Numbered from the stretch's first letter, positions 10,538-23,025 are shown. The stretch is DNA of 64,000 nucleotides from Melitaea cinxia (GCF_905220565.1 NC_059416.1:6944001-7008000); one strand, 5' to 3'. A program made the numbers and translations. The notes: generated by a model not told the origin, from the letters alone.

Positions 10538-13500
10538 TTAATTTATTTGTGTTGCCTTTTTTAACTTTCTGACAGTTATAGCTTTTGGTCTAGATTTTAT
10601 TCTGTTGTCTTTCGTTGGCGATCTTGTATTTCTTGAGCTATAAAAAAAAGAATATTTTAAATTGCAATTATAATATAAACTATTAATATATTTTTCTTAA
10701 TATTATGCTATAATTTTTTTTACATAATCTGTGTTACCATTTAGAGATATAGGAAAAGTGTTTTAAAGGAGACAAAATTTATAGGTACACTATTTTTTCT
10801 CAATATCATGTACCGAGCGATGAATAAAAAAAATAGCAGAAGAAAACAGTTAGAATGACGCAGTAAATGGAAAATTTATCAGTAAGCAAAAACACAATTT
10901 TCTTGTGTTTAATAAGGATATACCCAAAACTAAAATTTTACCTGTCACGGTCACTCCAATCAAGAGTCGTTTCAATCAACTTCGTGTTGGTCGAGTTTAA
11001 ATATCTTCTACAAGTTGTGCTACAATTATTACAATATTCATTAACCTATAATAATACATACATTTCTTAACATAAAAAATATACTAAAATCCTGAATATT
11101 TAATGATAGAACTAGGTCGGCTAAGTGAATTTCGTAGCTTATAGACGCCTGCAAAACCTGAAGCATCGCAAGCGCGTTGCCGACCCTATCCCCAAGCCCT
11201 CCGAGGAACTCTTCTGGTCACCTTACTCACCAACAGGAACACAGCACTTCTTGACAGCAGTATTATTTTAACTGATCTTCTGTAAGGTCGAGGTAAACAC
11301 CAGTCGGGTTACTCCAGATTTTGAGCAGAAGATTTCCTGCTGTTGCCTACCTTAGTCGTAATAATCAGTTGTTTTATCATACTCAACTTAAAATTTTGTA
11401 TTCGGTCACTAATCTGACAGTATCCTATTTTTTAATCACACAAACGAAATATAATGTTCATACATATGCGAATATCTACGTTCTAACATTTAACAACTTT
11501 TTTTTTAATATTTAACTTTGAATTATCCTCATTTTTAATTAACAATATTAAAAAGTTAAAACTCCAATACCTCATTTCCTTATCAATAGCACAGCTAATA
11601 ACATGCCGGTTCTTCCACACACTGGTATAGAGGAAGGGTCCATAGCATTTCAAAGTAAAATTTGCTGTCATGCAAGCAGATATCACACCAATAACGGTCG
11701 AACTTCTTCCATGACCAACGACAAGAGGTCCGCCATGATCGTTCTTAAATTAAGAAATCATTTAAGATTTGTGAACTTACAAATTAGAATGGAACATCAT
11801 AAAATAGAAGAGGTAGCACTTTTTAATTTTTTATACTATAAAGGTGGCAAAAATGCGTATGGTCCACTTGATAGTATGCCGATACCGTAGCATATGGAAG
11901 CCTATACACCAGAAGCATAACAAGCGAGCATCAGTGATGATGATGATGAGTGATTACAAGGGCGTAGCCAACCCTAACCTCCTACCCTTGCACAGAGCTC
12001 TGGCAACCTTACTCACTACAGGATACTGACACTGTATGATAACAGTGTAATTTAGTTGTGATGTTTTGTAATAACATTAATAAAAATACATGAGTTCACG
12101 CCATTTTTGGCGCAAACTCGTGGAGGCCTATGACCTGCAGTGGACTGTGAGGCGTGTGAGTGAGTTTTTTAATTTGAGGTACTTCCTCAGTCCGACTGCT
12201 GAAAATTTTGAGCAAGATAGATCCTGCTGTACGTAGATCAATAAAACAAAATTATCATTAAATTGAAGATAACACTTTTACGTTTTTAATTACAGACTTA
12301 AAGACATACGACAAAAAGCAAACCCTTATTTAAATTACTTCAACTTTCATATACAGTGATACTCTCCTCATAACTCTCCACATAAATATAATGAAATTTG
12401 GATGATCAAAAAAAACTCTTTAATAGATTTCTAATTTGGTACAATTGGAGACCTTATTCCTAAACAGACTGGTATGGGCTGAATATTTAAAAAAATCTGC
12501 GTTAGGAATATGAAAGTAATGTATAAAATAAAAATAAACCCTGTTAAATGAAAAAACAACCTCACAAAATCCACCAGATACTATTTTTGATCTTCTCGCT
12601 TGGTTAAAGTGACTCGCTCCGTGCACTTGTAATGATTCTGGTTCCAAAATGTATCGTCTTGTTTTAGTTTGATCTTCAGTTTCATCAGAGTACACTAGTT
12701 CTTTGCAATCGATTTGTTGTTCCTTTAATTTACAAATTCAAACATGATTATTGTATCTAGATAATATTAACTTAAATTCAACTGCTGGTTTTGAAAAACA
12801 CAGGCCGAAGACGCGCGCCTTCGGTGCGATAAAGCCAGTCCTGCGGTCACCAACCCGCCTGCCCACCGTGGTGATTATGGGCAAAATACATGATTTCTCG
12901 CCGTAACGTCTGACGCAAACTTGTGGAGGCCTAGGTCCAGCAGTGGATTGCGATAGGCTGAAGTGAGATAATAGTGCTTCAAATTGTACGAGCCGATGTT
13001 TTGCTCGGTAAAATATTTTTGGCTTATATCTGGAGTTAAATGTGTTCAAAGGTATCAGTAATGATTTATCATAAGGTAAAGGTTTTACTTTTTTTATCTT
13101 ACAGACTTAGTAATAATAATTTTTTCCACGCCACTACCACAACGAACAAGTAAAAACAAGACCGTTGTAATCGCTTCATCTTCTTCACATAATGTTTAGA
13201 AACACTAGATACGATTAACAAATTAACAACTAGACTCCTGTAAAATATTCTTTTCTACACTTACCCTACATAAAGCGCTCATAGCGTCTGTGTCAACACC
13301 ATCCTTCGCACACACCATGCTCTGATCTATGATGTGGTGGTACCGTTCCGCCCAACTTTTCTTGCAATTCGTTTTGGATATCAGTACTACATCAGTTTCC
13401 AATAATTCAGGCGAGTTTACATTTGATCGAAATATTATCTATAAAAATCATGGTATTAGTAACTACCGACTAGTAACTCAGGCACTTATTCTACTTCCAT

Positions 13501-15886
13501 GTCTTTTGATTTGCGTTTTTGTTTTACAATTTATTATATCTTAATATAAAAATAAACTGCCTAATAAAGTCAAATTAATGTCGACTCGACATTCTATGTC
13601 ATATTATATACAATTCCATACTATCCTAGGTATTTTTTGATCCACTTAATTACAAGAGTTCCGTATAGATAATTTAAAAATATAGATTTATCAAATTGAG
13701 GTACGTAATGTTAACAAAAAATGTCTTTTGTTTATACGTGATAATCAAAACTGTCAAAAAAGTTTAATTAAATTCTTACATCACTAAATCTGTCAACAGA
13801 CCCCCAACCAGCGATAGAAGCGATTGTACCGGGAGCTTCTAAGTCTTGAGACTGATTGTTATAAGCTATTAATTTAGGTGTAAAGTCACATCCACGTATA
13901 CGTTTGTTAAAATTAAAATCATCTTCAACTTTTACTACTGCTATATCGTTTGTCATCCAACGTATATTGTCGAACTCTGTACCATCGAATACGTAATCTG
14001 CAAGAAATATTAAACGCTGTGTGGTTACGGAATTTAAGAATATAGCCACCCTCTCTCTTCCCGTGGATATCGTAAGAGGCGACTAAGGGATAACACAGTT
14101 CCACTACTACCTTGGAAGTTAAAAAACCGACCGATGGCGGGATAACCATCCAAATGCTGGCTTTGAAATACACAGACCGAAGACGGGCAGCAGCGTCTTC
14201 GGTGCGACAAAGCCAGCCCTGCGGTCACCAACTCGCTTGCCCAGCGTGGTGACTATGGGCAAAACACACGCCATTTTTGGCGTGAACTTGTGGAGGCCTA
14301 TGTCCAGTAGTGGACTGCGAAAGTCTGCTATGATGATCATGATGTGATGAAGAAATATTAAAACTATATACCAATTATAATTTTTTAATGACCAATGATT
14401 CCCATTCATATGAATTCCTTATTATTTTTAGGTAATAAAAGAAAAAAAATTGTATTAATTAGACGCTTACCTTTTGGAACGCACTTCCAGATTGCTTTTT
14501 TTGCTCCATTTTTAATGCAATCATCTTCTTTCCCTGGTGGTAGCCATCTTTAAAATAAAAATATCAGTTACAAAAATACAGTTATCTGTAGCATACTTTA
14601 TTGTTTTGCTTTATTGATAGGTACGTCACGTCAGTGCTTTCACGAAGAACTGTAATTTTTATTTTTATTATAATTTACTAGCTTTAATAATAATAATAAA
14701 TTATTTATTTGACCTAATACTTTACAATTTTATAATCCGCCAAACTGCGTGACGTTTTATTTTGTGAAATGTCCAATGTGTAAAATTTATATAATCGTAA
14801 AATTTTCTGAAATTTTACAATTCGCGACGAAGTTTCCTAATTTTTAATATCGTAAGTACCGTCTACAAAGTATAAGGTAACTTTAAAAACAAATTAGGTA
14901 TCTGAATTAGTCCAGCCCCTACTCAAGCTTTGAGCTTAGGAACAAATTTTATAAATTACTGTTATCTAACAGACGGTTCTAATGTGAATTGGCTGACATA
15001 AAGTTCCAAAATATCTTCAGCAAACAGTTCTCAATCATTATAGTCTCTTAATATTTTACGGTTGAGCACAAGACGAATATGTGGATGATTAAGCTCTTGA
15101 AGGTTCAGTGGTGCTAGTTACTTAAGTCATTAATCACTAGTACTTACGTTCTGTAACTATTAAATTAATTAGGTATACTTATGTGTTCCCGACACGACCA
15201 CAAAGTGTTTGATATCTTCAATACAAGCTGCCGATGTCAGTATGTATTGCGAGTGTATGATCACTCCTCCACAGAGCCAGTTTGATTCTTTTAGCTTCGG
15301 ATCTGCAGTTGCTGCGGGTCGTAGATAAACCTTGGAGAAATTCGTGTAGATTTCAAATAAACATAAAAAATACCCCAAGGTATACTAAAACTTTAATTGT
15401 AATATATAATAATTACAATTATTTTATTTTATTTCTGCGTAAATTCAAGACATAGAAATGGACATTGAGAAGAGACGGGAAAGAAACACTTGATGATTAT
15501 TCTTGCAAAAGATCTGTAAGTTTTTGTTTATGAATGACGTGTTTTCAAATGAGAAATTTCATATTTTTGTAAAATAAAAGCACATAAGTTGTCATCCGAT
15601 GCATCCACGCCAAGTAATAGTTAGGGATTTTAACGCTTAACTAAAAAAACTGCAAGCTGCCCAATCTGAGTTATTTTGATTAGAGTCCGGAATCTTTTTT
15701 TTTGTCTTAAACTTATTGAAAACTAAATAAAAAGTTAAAGACTGGTTTAAAAAAATGTAAAAAATAGTATTATGTACTTTAGATGGTATCGTACCATGTA
15801 CGGTCTCGTGTCTAACGCCTGCTGACCTCGTAGTATTCTTCGTGTTTGATTGATTAGTTTAATATTTTCTATATTCTCAAGACATA
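10538..15886 (-). CDS. Serine protease homologue copy 3 (non-catalytic, short basic tail)
   Basis: Nine minus-strand exons join in frame: 15795-15886, 15179-15330, 14471-14547, 13780-13997, 13265-13438, 12561-12722, 11571-11743, 10942-11019 and 10538-10637, about 407 residues without the unseen first exon. Order: pro-segment with R-R-I-L-R-G-Q-Q; CGGVIIH and ILTSAACIED (His57 to Ala); two-cysteine insert; MTNDIAVVK (Asp102 kept); AGWG; GGFCENDHGGP (Ser195 to His); CYGPFLYTS; a Cys block; and a tail of about 33 residues rich in Lys, Arg, Thr and Ser, ending at the stop at 10538. Five of the exons have exactly the length of their copy 2 equivalents (152, 218, 174, 173 and 78 bp). A SINE lies only 20 bp upstream of the GWG exon. 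Inactive by sequence; role unknown. Confidence 0.9.
11113..11350. repeat. Family E repeat, copy 3
   Basis: Contains GCAAGCGCGTTGCCGACCC, CAGTATTATTTTAACTGATC and GTAAGGTCGAGGTAAAC. It lies in an intron of SPH copy 3. Confidence 0.8.
11847..12236. repeat. Family E repeat split by a SINE family A 3' end
   Basis: Family E blocks (CCGTAGCATATGGAAGCC to TGTGATGTTTTGTAATA) resume after 12166 with GAGGTACTTCCTCAGTCCGA. Between them, 12089-12165 carries the 3' end of SINE family A (CATGAGTTCACGCCATTTTT then GGAGGCCTATG). This is a nested insertion, so family E is the older of the two here. Confidence 0.7.
12779..12966 (+). repeat. SINE family A, 5'-truncated
   Basis: Starts at CTGCTGGTTTTGAAAAACAC, continues through the CCAACCCGCCTGCCCA core, and ends GCAGTGGATTGCGATAGGCT. 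It lies in an intron of SPH copy 3. Confidence 0.85.
14017..14345 (+). repeat. SINE family A, near full length
   Basis: Has the same block order as 2022-2355, inserted 20 bp from the acceptor end of the GWG exon of SPH copy 3. The acceptor of that exon (CAG next to 13997) lies outside the repeat and looks intact. Confidence 0.88.
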
Positions 15887-16501
15887 CTGCAAAACCATTG
15901 AAAACACATTTATTACATACACATTCAGATAAATAAAATTATGGTACGAAGTTCGCCAAATCAGCGAGTGTTTTATAACTTTTAAATTATTGTTTGTTCG
16001 CATGCGAAAAAAAACGAAATAATTTTACATCGACTAAGATAATAGAATATTATTGGGGATAATTCAAAATGTACTGGTCCGATCTCGCTCAAATTCAAAT
16101 GGAATTCTGGAAACAAGAATTCTTACGAATAAAAAAAGAATCATTATACCCAGTAAAAAGTTATCAGGTAGCCCAAAAATAAAAATATATAGTCGAATTT
16201 GATATCCTTAATTTTTTTTGAAGTCGGGTAAAAAAATATGAAATTATGTCTGCCTTACCTTTTTTAATTATAAAAATAATAATAAATTTAAAAATAATGT
16301 TCATGTTTTATTTTCATCTGAAACAAAGTGTTTGTAAAAATCATTTCAAGCTTGGTTTAGTTTTATTACATCACTTTGAAATTATTTTAACAGACTTTAC
16401 GCAATAAGTGTTTAGTTTTTCCTTGTTTTATGGTCTCGTATTGAAACTATATGTAACTATGTATGTAAGCTTGTGAATATCAAGCTAGGCAATCGCTTTT
16501 T
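15887..16501. other. Spacer upstream of SPH copy 3
   Basis: AT-rich. It holds a small repeat fragment at about 15940-15970 (ACGAAGTTCGCCAAATCAGC), similar to the end of the repeat at 20755-20935. The first exon of copy 3 should lie in the 16-18.5 kb interval but was not recognised. Confidence 0.4.
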
Positions 16502-16976
16502 AACCGACTTCCAAAAAAGGAGGAGGTTCTCAATTCGATTGTATTTTTTTTTTATGTATGTTACATCAGAACTTTTGACCGGTTAGACCGACTTCGACAA
16601 ATTTTGTTTTAATCGAAAGGTGGTGTGTGCCAATTGGTCCCATTTAAATTTATTTGAGATCTAACGACTACTTTTCGAGTTATATCTAATAATGCGTTTT
16701 TACTTGACGCTTTTTTCGTAAGGAAACCAGGATCTGATGATGGGATCCCAGAGAAATCGAGGGAAACTCTCGAAAATCCGTAATAACTTTTTACTGGGTG
16801 TACCGATTTTGATAATTTTTAATTTAATCGAAAGCTGATGTTTATCATGTGGTAACAAATAAATTTCATCGAGATCTGATAACTACTTTTTGAGTAATCT
16901 TTGATAACGCGTAGTTGCTTGACTATTTTTTCGTCGATCTACGTTGTATTACTTGTCGATGTAATTGAAGTCGGTT
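16502..16976. mobile_element. MITE-like element with AACCGACTTC inverted ends, copy 1
   Basis: Starts AACCGACTTC and ends GAAGTCGGTT, an exact inverted pair. Internal AAGGAAACCAGGATCTGATG and TACTTGTCGATGTAATTGAA blocks recur in other copies at 19231, 41081 (reverse) and 50789; a fragment is at about 17200-17260. It is non-coding. Confidence 0.75.
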
Positions 16977-17352
16977 TTTTTTTTCGTTTGCGAGCAAACA
17001 CAATTATCATACTATATAGAGAAGAGAGACTGTTAATGGTCTGCCACTTAGCTCCTACTATCTTAATATTTATACTTAGTTTCTCTTTATTATTTAAGAA
17101 ATGAAACCTTTATTATTGACACACTGATAGAACAAAGTGGCGAACTTTGTCTAAATTATGAGACATATAGGTACATATAATTACTCGGTAAAAATCTTTC
17201 AGTCATTTTTTTTCAACTACCTACGTCGTATAACTTGTCGAGGTAAATCGAAGTCTTTTTTTCTCTCGTGTGTATAGATTTAACAAATGTAGATTTTTTA
17301 TTATTTTAATTTTACAAATCGTATCTTGACAAAAACGAACATCATAAAAACA

Positions 17353-17664
17353 TCAACAAATAAAATTGGAGTGTCTGTTTGTAATATCAAAATAACTGCT
17401 TTTTACTAAATGCATATGGATGTATACACGGTACAAATATCAAAATATATTTTTTTACAATTTTTATCTGCCTGTCTGTTTGTCTGTTTGTTCCGGCTAA
17501 TCTCTGAAACGGAGGACCGATTTTGACGGGACTTTTGTTGGCAGATAGCTGATCTAATAAGGAGTAACTTAGGCTTTTATTTTCGAAAATTTAGTTTCTA
17601 GCTCTGAGAAATGAACAATAACTTTTTTTGAATTCCACGCGGATGAAGTCGTGGGCACAGCTAG
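17353..17664 (+). mobile_element. Helitron-like element (Lep1-like), copy 3
   Basis: Carries AAATAAAATTGGAGTGTCTG at the left and GTGGGCACAGCTAG at the right (CTAG end). Confidence 0.65.
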
Positions 17665-18159
17665 CTAGAAAAAAATTTGGAACACAAAAAATGGTTTAGT
17701 AGTTTTGCGCGCACATTCTGGCGATTAATTTTTATTTCTACAATAGATTGAAGTCCACTTCGATGTTATTTTAGGTTATATCATATTAATGAAATGTTTT
17801 TGCTAAGCTTTTTCTTTTCATCGTGTTCATAGAGGTAGTAAAAAAATTTAAGACATTAGACAAAATAAGTGGTTTTGTTTTATGCTGTAAATGTTATCTC
17901 TCATGTCATCTCATTTGTAAACAACAGCTCCGTGCTTTTCGATAATTTTTTTTTATTAATTAATTATAATATTAATTTTTTTATCACTGTTTTCTTCAAA
18001 TAGGTAACTGACGAAAAAATTGTAAAATAAAACAATATTTATAATCTGTCAAAACCAATAAATATTAAATAAAAAAAAGCATTTTTTTGATAAAAATTAA
18101 ATAAAATAGCGACTTACTAACTACCATCTGATGAACTTACTACAAATAATGAATACTTG

Positions 18160-18520
18160 ACATTAATGCTTTGATTAATGCTTTGTAACTAGATGGCGCT
18201 TAATAGCAACGACGACGACGACGACAAGAACACTTGAACCAACTACTCGTTAATAGATGTCGCTATACGTTACTGTAATACTAATATTATTTTATTCGAA
18301 CAACAGATAAACAGCTGATTTCATCATTTTTCATCACCAAATACCGACTCAATTACATGAACAAATTTAGTACTTGAATTGCACGGTGTCAATTAGATTT
18401 AAAACGGCGACCGTCGGTATATATTAAAGCAACATCAGACAGCATTAGTAATCAGCACTAAGCAGACCACAATTTTATTTACCTATAGACAGTAGGTTAC
18501 TTATGTGTGTATATAGTTGC
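18160..18520 (+). promoter_or_regulatory. Possible core promoter (TATA plus initiator-like), uncertain
   Basis: TATATATTAAAG at 18419-18430 is followed about 25 bases on by CAGACAGCATTAG, a spacing typical of insect TATA promoters. A (GAC)n run and two near-repeats of AGATGGCGCT / AGATGTCGCT lie upstream. It faces the plus strand, away from the protease homologues, and no coding exon was recognised downstream. A decayed LTR is an alternative. Confidence 0.25.
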
Positions 18521-19230
18521 TATAATTTTTTTAGAAATTTTTTCACGACCAGTATGCGTTAGAAGTCGATGCCCAAAAGTTAAAAGTTAGACAAAAATTT
18601 CTGATAAAATGCACTGATGATCTTACCTATATATTATATAATTTATTGTGTGACCTATATAATAATTATTGAGTGTGAAGCGTTTATTTATTTATTTTAT
18701 TAATAAATAAATAATCAATAAAAAAATTAATATATAGACTAGAAGGCACTAGACGTCTTCCGCGATTTCAATTGCAGTTTAATAAATTAGTTAACTTTAT
18801 TGTTTATCAACTTACAATTATTTTCGCAATAAACGAGCCTTCAAATGCATAATATTTCAACAGATATTATCTGTTTAGTCTAACGCATTTAAGAATTCAA
18901 GCAAATGACATTATCATTTTTATTATAATGATGATGGCATTGAAAATGGAAGTGTTTTTTGGGTTGCACGTGCCAGTAATGCAGCAGACGCATCTGTACA
19001 CTTGCTGATACTTACTTTAAAATATTGTTTCTTTAGGATTCCGTCCCCACAAAGCATCAACGTGACTATTATAAATATATTTAGATATAAAATTTCACTG
19101 TAGCTATATAGTATTCACTGTCTGCTTATTTCCTTAGTTTGTTCATTAATACTTTTAACATGGCGTTTTGCAGAATAGGAGCAATTATAATACTTTGTTC
19201 TTTAATTTTTAACCTATATCTAAACAAGAA
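18521..19230. other. AT-rich spacer, nothing recognised
   Basis: No coding exon with supporting features on either strand, and no repeat shared with other parts of this window. Confidence 0.4.
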
Positions 19231-19446
19231 GGGGGGGGGGGGGGTTCTTAATTCGATCGTATTTTTTTTAATTTATATTAATTTCAGAACTTTTTACTTA
19301 TTGTACAGTTTTTGATGATTCTTATTATTTTAATCAAAAGCTGGTGTTTGTCTTGTGGTCCCATTAAAAATCCACAGAGATATGATAAGTACTTTTTGAG
19401 TAATCTTTGATAACGCGTATTACTTGTCGATATAATTGAAGTCGGT
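19231..19446. mobile_element. MITE-like AACCGACTTC family, truncated copy with G14 run
   Basis: Begins with 14 consecutive G at 19231-19244, where the full copy has a GGAGGAGG-type start, and ends GAAGTCGGTT. The left inverted end is lost. Confidence 0.7.
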
Positions 19447-19459
19447 TTTTTTCGTTTGC

Positions 19460-20089
19460 CTGCAAACACAATTATACCATAAATAAGTAGGTAAACGAGA
19501 TTTTTCAGCAATTTCTGTTCGATCTTAAAACGTTTCTATTGTTAAAATATTGTAAGTAACCATTCAATTGCGTCTTAACTTACGTTTGTCCAATATTATT
19601 GACACGCATATGAATTAGAAATTTATAAAACTTTTGCAACATGACTGCTGTAAATATAAATTTTATAAGACTTTATTGCAACCAATGCAACTAAGTTAAG
19701 AAAGTTATTATTTACTGCTATGACTTATTTAGTAATGAACAATAACAACTAGTCATAATAAATATCACAAAAATGAACATGGATCTAAAAAGATAATTGT
19801 CTACTTTTTACAGTTGGTCGTAAATTATTAAGGATTTAGTCAACGCAAACGAACCGAATAAATATACATATAGTAAAATTTAAATGTTAATGTGCCATTC
19901 GTAGAGTTCTTTGAGAGTGTGTCGATTCATTATAACTGGTCACGTAAGATCGAGACTGAAATGAGATTCAAATGGACTGTTACGGATCAAACGCATTTAC
20001 TACTTCATAGAGGCATTTGAAGGTTGTTTTTATTACCGGATTTATTGTAAATCCTACTTTCAAAGTTTAGAGCTCATCACATCATCATC
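19460..20089. other. AT-rich spacer, nothing recognised
   Basis: No coding exon, RNA gene or window-internal repeat could be supported. Confidence 0.4.
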
Positions 20090-20092
20090 ACT

Positions 20093-20520
20093 TCAGCCTA
20101 TCGCAGTCCACTGCTGGACATAGGCCTCCCCAAGTCCCCAGCCTACACCGGCAATCTTACGTAGATCGTCGGTCCAACGGGCCGGAGGACGTCCCACACT
20201 GCGTTTGCCAAGACGCGGTCTCCACTCTAGGACCCGTCTACTCAACGGCCATAGGTCCCGCGACACAGATGACCAGCCCACTGCCACTTCAACTTGCTAA
20301 TTCTGTGGGCTATGTCGGTTACTTTCGTTCTCTCGCGGATAGTCTCATTTCTAATCCTTGAGCGACCCTAAACTTGTGGACAAGTCCCTTCGTCAGTGTC
20401 CACGTCTCGGCTGCGTATATTAACACAGGCAGGACGCATTGTTCGAAGACTTTTGTCTTCAAGCATTGCGGAATCTTCGAAGTAAAGACTCGACAGTTTC
20501 TCTGTTCTCGACAGTTCGAA
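20093..20520 (-). pseudogene. RTE-type non-LTR retrotransposon, 3' end relic
   Basis: On the minus strand, 20093-20287 reads GRPPARWTDDLRKIAGVGW followed by GEAYVQQWTAIG and a stop. This is the conserved C-terminal end of lepidopteran endonuclease/reverse transcriptase elements of the RTE clade (family knowledge). Further upstream (to about 20520) the reading frame continues only in pieces, so frameshifts are present. The catalytic RT core is absent; this is a 5'-truncated copy. Its 3' end (CATAGGCCTCC / AGTCCACTGCTGGACAT in plus sense) is shared with the SINE family A tail. Confidence 0.82.
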
Positions 20521-20754
20521 AATTTTTTATTACCATTTAAATGATTTACCTACTGTTATTTGTTTTATATTTTGAAGTAAAGATCTACTTAAAATTACTT
20601 TTTTCTTTTATATTACCGTATGCAAATCTAATTATAATAACTGGTGTTAACTAGTATGTCAGTACCTAATGCGTTAATGGTATTTTATGGATCTTTTTAA
20701 AGTGCGTTTAAACAATTATATACTTCTCTATTACTTATCTTAATATATAAATTA

Positions 20755-20935
20755 AGCGTCACGTTGTTTGTCCGCGAAGGACTCCTAAACTTCTTAACCG
20801 ATTTTAATCAAATTGAACACCGTGTGTAGTTTGATCCAACTTGAAAGATAGGCTATATTTTAATTATTATGTTTAAGAAATAAAAATAAGAAGATTCGAA
20901 GTTCGCCAGGTTAGCTAGTATAGTACTTAGAAGGT
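20755..20935 (+). repeat. Helitron-like or other dispersed repeat fragment
   Basis: Runs from ATTAAGCGTCACGTTGTTTG to AAGTTCGCCAGGTTAGCTAG. It ends in CTAG and has a TCCGCGAAGGACTCCTAAAC body. The class is a guess from the CTAG end. Confidence 0.4.
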
Positions 20936-20977
20936 AAATGCTTTCCAATTCTAGTTTCATAAGAAAGTTTATTTGTA

Positions 20978-22322
20978 GGGGAGCGAGGGGCTTATTGTAA
21001 CATTTTTCATGAAAACTAATATATCTTGAAATCTATTGATTATATTGCTACTAAATAAAGATGGATGGATACTGTAACTCTTCCTCTACCCAATAAAGTA
21101 AAAATAATACCATAACTATTAGTCATTATTTTACAATCAATTATTTTCTAGAAGAAGTGCGGTGTTACAACTTACCTCGTGCTTGGGGCAAGGTGTAACA
21201 TCTACCGGGGCAAGTAGTAACGACAAAAAAAAAACGACACTAATACCTGTAATCATTTATTCTTTGTTTATTTTTAACAAAATTGACACCTTTTTTAAGT
21301 AGGTATTATGTAATTCTTATCAAAAATCAACTTAAATAGACTTTTAAGTAATCAATGCCTAAAAATTAAATAATTAACTGTTTTATGTACTTAAACACTA
21401 CTTATAATCATCATTGCACTTTTATATCACAGTAACTAATTAAATTATTTATATCTAAGGTATGCTTCGTAATTATCTCTTTTTAATATCTATCTAACAA
21501 AGTATTGTATTTATACAAAAATCAACATTTGGTAGGTTTTATTATAATTAAATTCAGTCTTCATCTGAGCAACAATTAATACAAATAAAAGAAATAGTGT
21601 CTCCTGTAACACATCCTACATGTGCCCACATCTTACAAATGATACACTCTACCCAATCTTCTTTATTTGAATCTGTGTAAGCTTCACCACATACCAGACA
21701 ATATGTATCTATAAAGAGAGACGTGACATAATCCGAAAGTCTGACTAGCTTTCCGAATACTGCATTTTTTTTCTAAAACTTCAGCTGCCGCTAACTAAAC
21801 ACACTAACACACACTTCTTGGCTTTGTGTTGCCCGCTCTGACTTTCTTTTATACACCCTCATTCTAGAAGAATACAACTTGGGGCATATTGTAACACGTT
21901 ACATCAAGCCTGGAATTTTGTTACAACTAGCCCCGGGTTTTTGTTACAACTAACCCCATGGTATGATTTTTAACATTTATCAACATAACTATTTAAACAA
22001 TTTAGCAACCTTAAAAACTGTTACACATTATTAAAGATAGATAAATTTGTATGTAAATAAAATATAGAAAATCTGAAATTAGTCGATATTAATAATGCAA
22101 ACCAAAATTTTACGACAGTATAATTTCATATTACCTGGCAAAAATGATGCGCGTGCACAATTTCGCGCACTGCGCCGACTGGCGGGACACTGGCTATGGC
22201 AACATGATGCAGCGCAGTTTATAGGTTAAATCGAGTCAAGGAAATGCGTTGATAAAGTTTAAGATCCTAGTGAAAAGAGCCTGTTACTACTTAGCCCTGT
22301 TACAACAAGCCCCTCGCTCCCC
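20978..22322 (-). mobile_element. pogo/Tigger-like DNA transposon relic (1345 bp)
   Basis: Terminal inverted repeats GGGGAGCGAGGGGCTTATTG (left) and the reverse complement of its one-mismatch partner (right) are flanked by TA on both sides, the target duplication of the Tc1/mariner/pogo superfamily. It contains one recognisable exon (21554-21708) for a C4HC3 finger like those ending insect pogo-type transposases. No DDE core is visible, so it is an internal-deletion, non-autonomous derivative. Confidence 0.8.
21554..21708 (-). pseudogene. PHD-like zinc finger, last exon of a pogo-type transposase
   Basis: Minus-strand exon beginning after a TTTATAG acceptor at 21709-21715 and ending at a TGA at 21554-21556. 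About 51 residues show the ordered pattern C-L-V-C, W-V-E-C-I-I-C, W-A-H-V-G-C and F-I-C-I-N-C, then an acidic SDED end. The spacing fits a C4HC3 PHD finger, as found at the C-terminus of many insect Tigger/pogo-like transposases. Open throughout, but the upstream catalytic exons are missing from the 1345 bp element, so it is probably not made as a functional protein. Confidence 0.72.
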
Positions 22323-22394
22323 TACTTATTATAGGTTTTGTTTCTGGTCTGGCTACTTTACTTTGTACTTCCTCTTTGCCTCGGAAGGTAATTA

Positions 22395-22620
22395 TAAATA
22401 ATAAATAAATAAACGCTTCACACTCAACGGCCCCCAGTAGGATTTTCTCCTGTGTCTGATGTCCGGAAACACATACAATACACAAGCTCAAACGCCCAGA
22501 CCACGACAAACATCTATATGGCCAATACAAGTATCTGTCGTGAGCGGGGATCGAACCCGCGACTACCAGCGCAACAGTGAGTACTGTGAGGGCTACGACA
22601 ACGCGTCGTCAGTTAAACCC
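22395..22620 (-). repeat. tRNA-derived SINE (family F), reverse copy
   Basis: AAATAAATAAACGCTTCACA is followed by CAAACGCCCAGACCACGACA and GCGGGGATCGAACCCGCGAC (a well-kept reverse B-box), then a reverse A-box-like GACAACGCG. Confidence 0.75.
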
Positions 22621-22794
22621 ATAATATTTCAGTTCAGGTTAAACGCTTACTTTCCTTCGAAACAATTCGACTGTAGGTTACAAAACTCGTCTGTTTTCAA
22701 ATTAAAGTATCGTTTTACATTTATGTTCATAAAAATAACATATTATGACGTACTATCCATAATTAATAAATAATAAATAAATAAATATCTACAC

Positions 22795-23025
22795 AATACA
22801 CACATGGTCGTCTGTTCCTAAAGTAAGCAACCCAATGCTTGTGTTATAGATAACTGCCGACTGGTATAGCTATATTTTTTTTTCGATAAACGTACTTATA
22901 AATAATACATGTATAAATATATAGATAAATGTTTATGTTACACCCAGACTCGGGGTGGGAATCGAACCTACAACCCTCGGAGCAGAAAGCAGTGTCACCA
23001 CAGTCTACGCCAACGGGCTAGTCGA
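22795..23025 (-). repeat. tRNA-derived SINE (family F2), reverse copy
   Basis: CGTCTGTTCCTAAAGTAAGC, then after a T run TAAATAATACATGTATAAAT and GGGAATCGAACCTACAACCC, ending CGCCAACGGGCTAGTC. Also at 28370-28545. Confidence 0.65.

Noticed and set aside
271..15886. Active trypsin or chymotrypsin cluster
   Set aside because: The catalytic His is absent in all copies and the catalytic Ser in both copies where that exon is visible.
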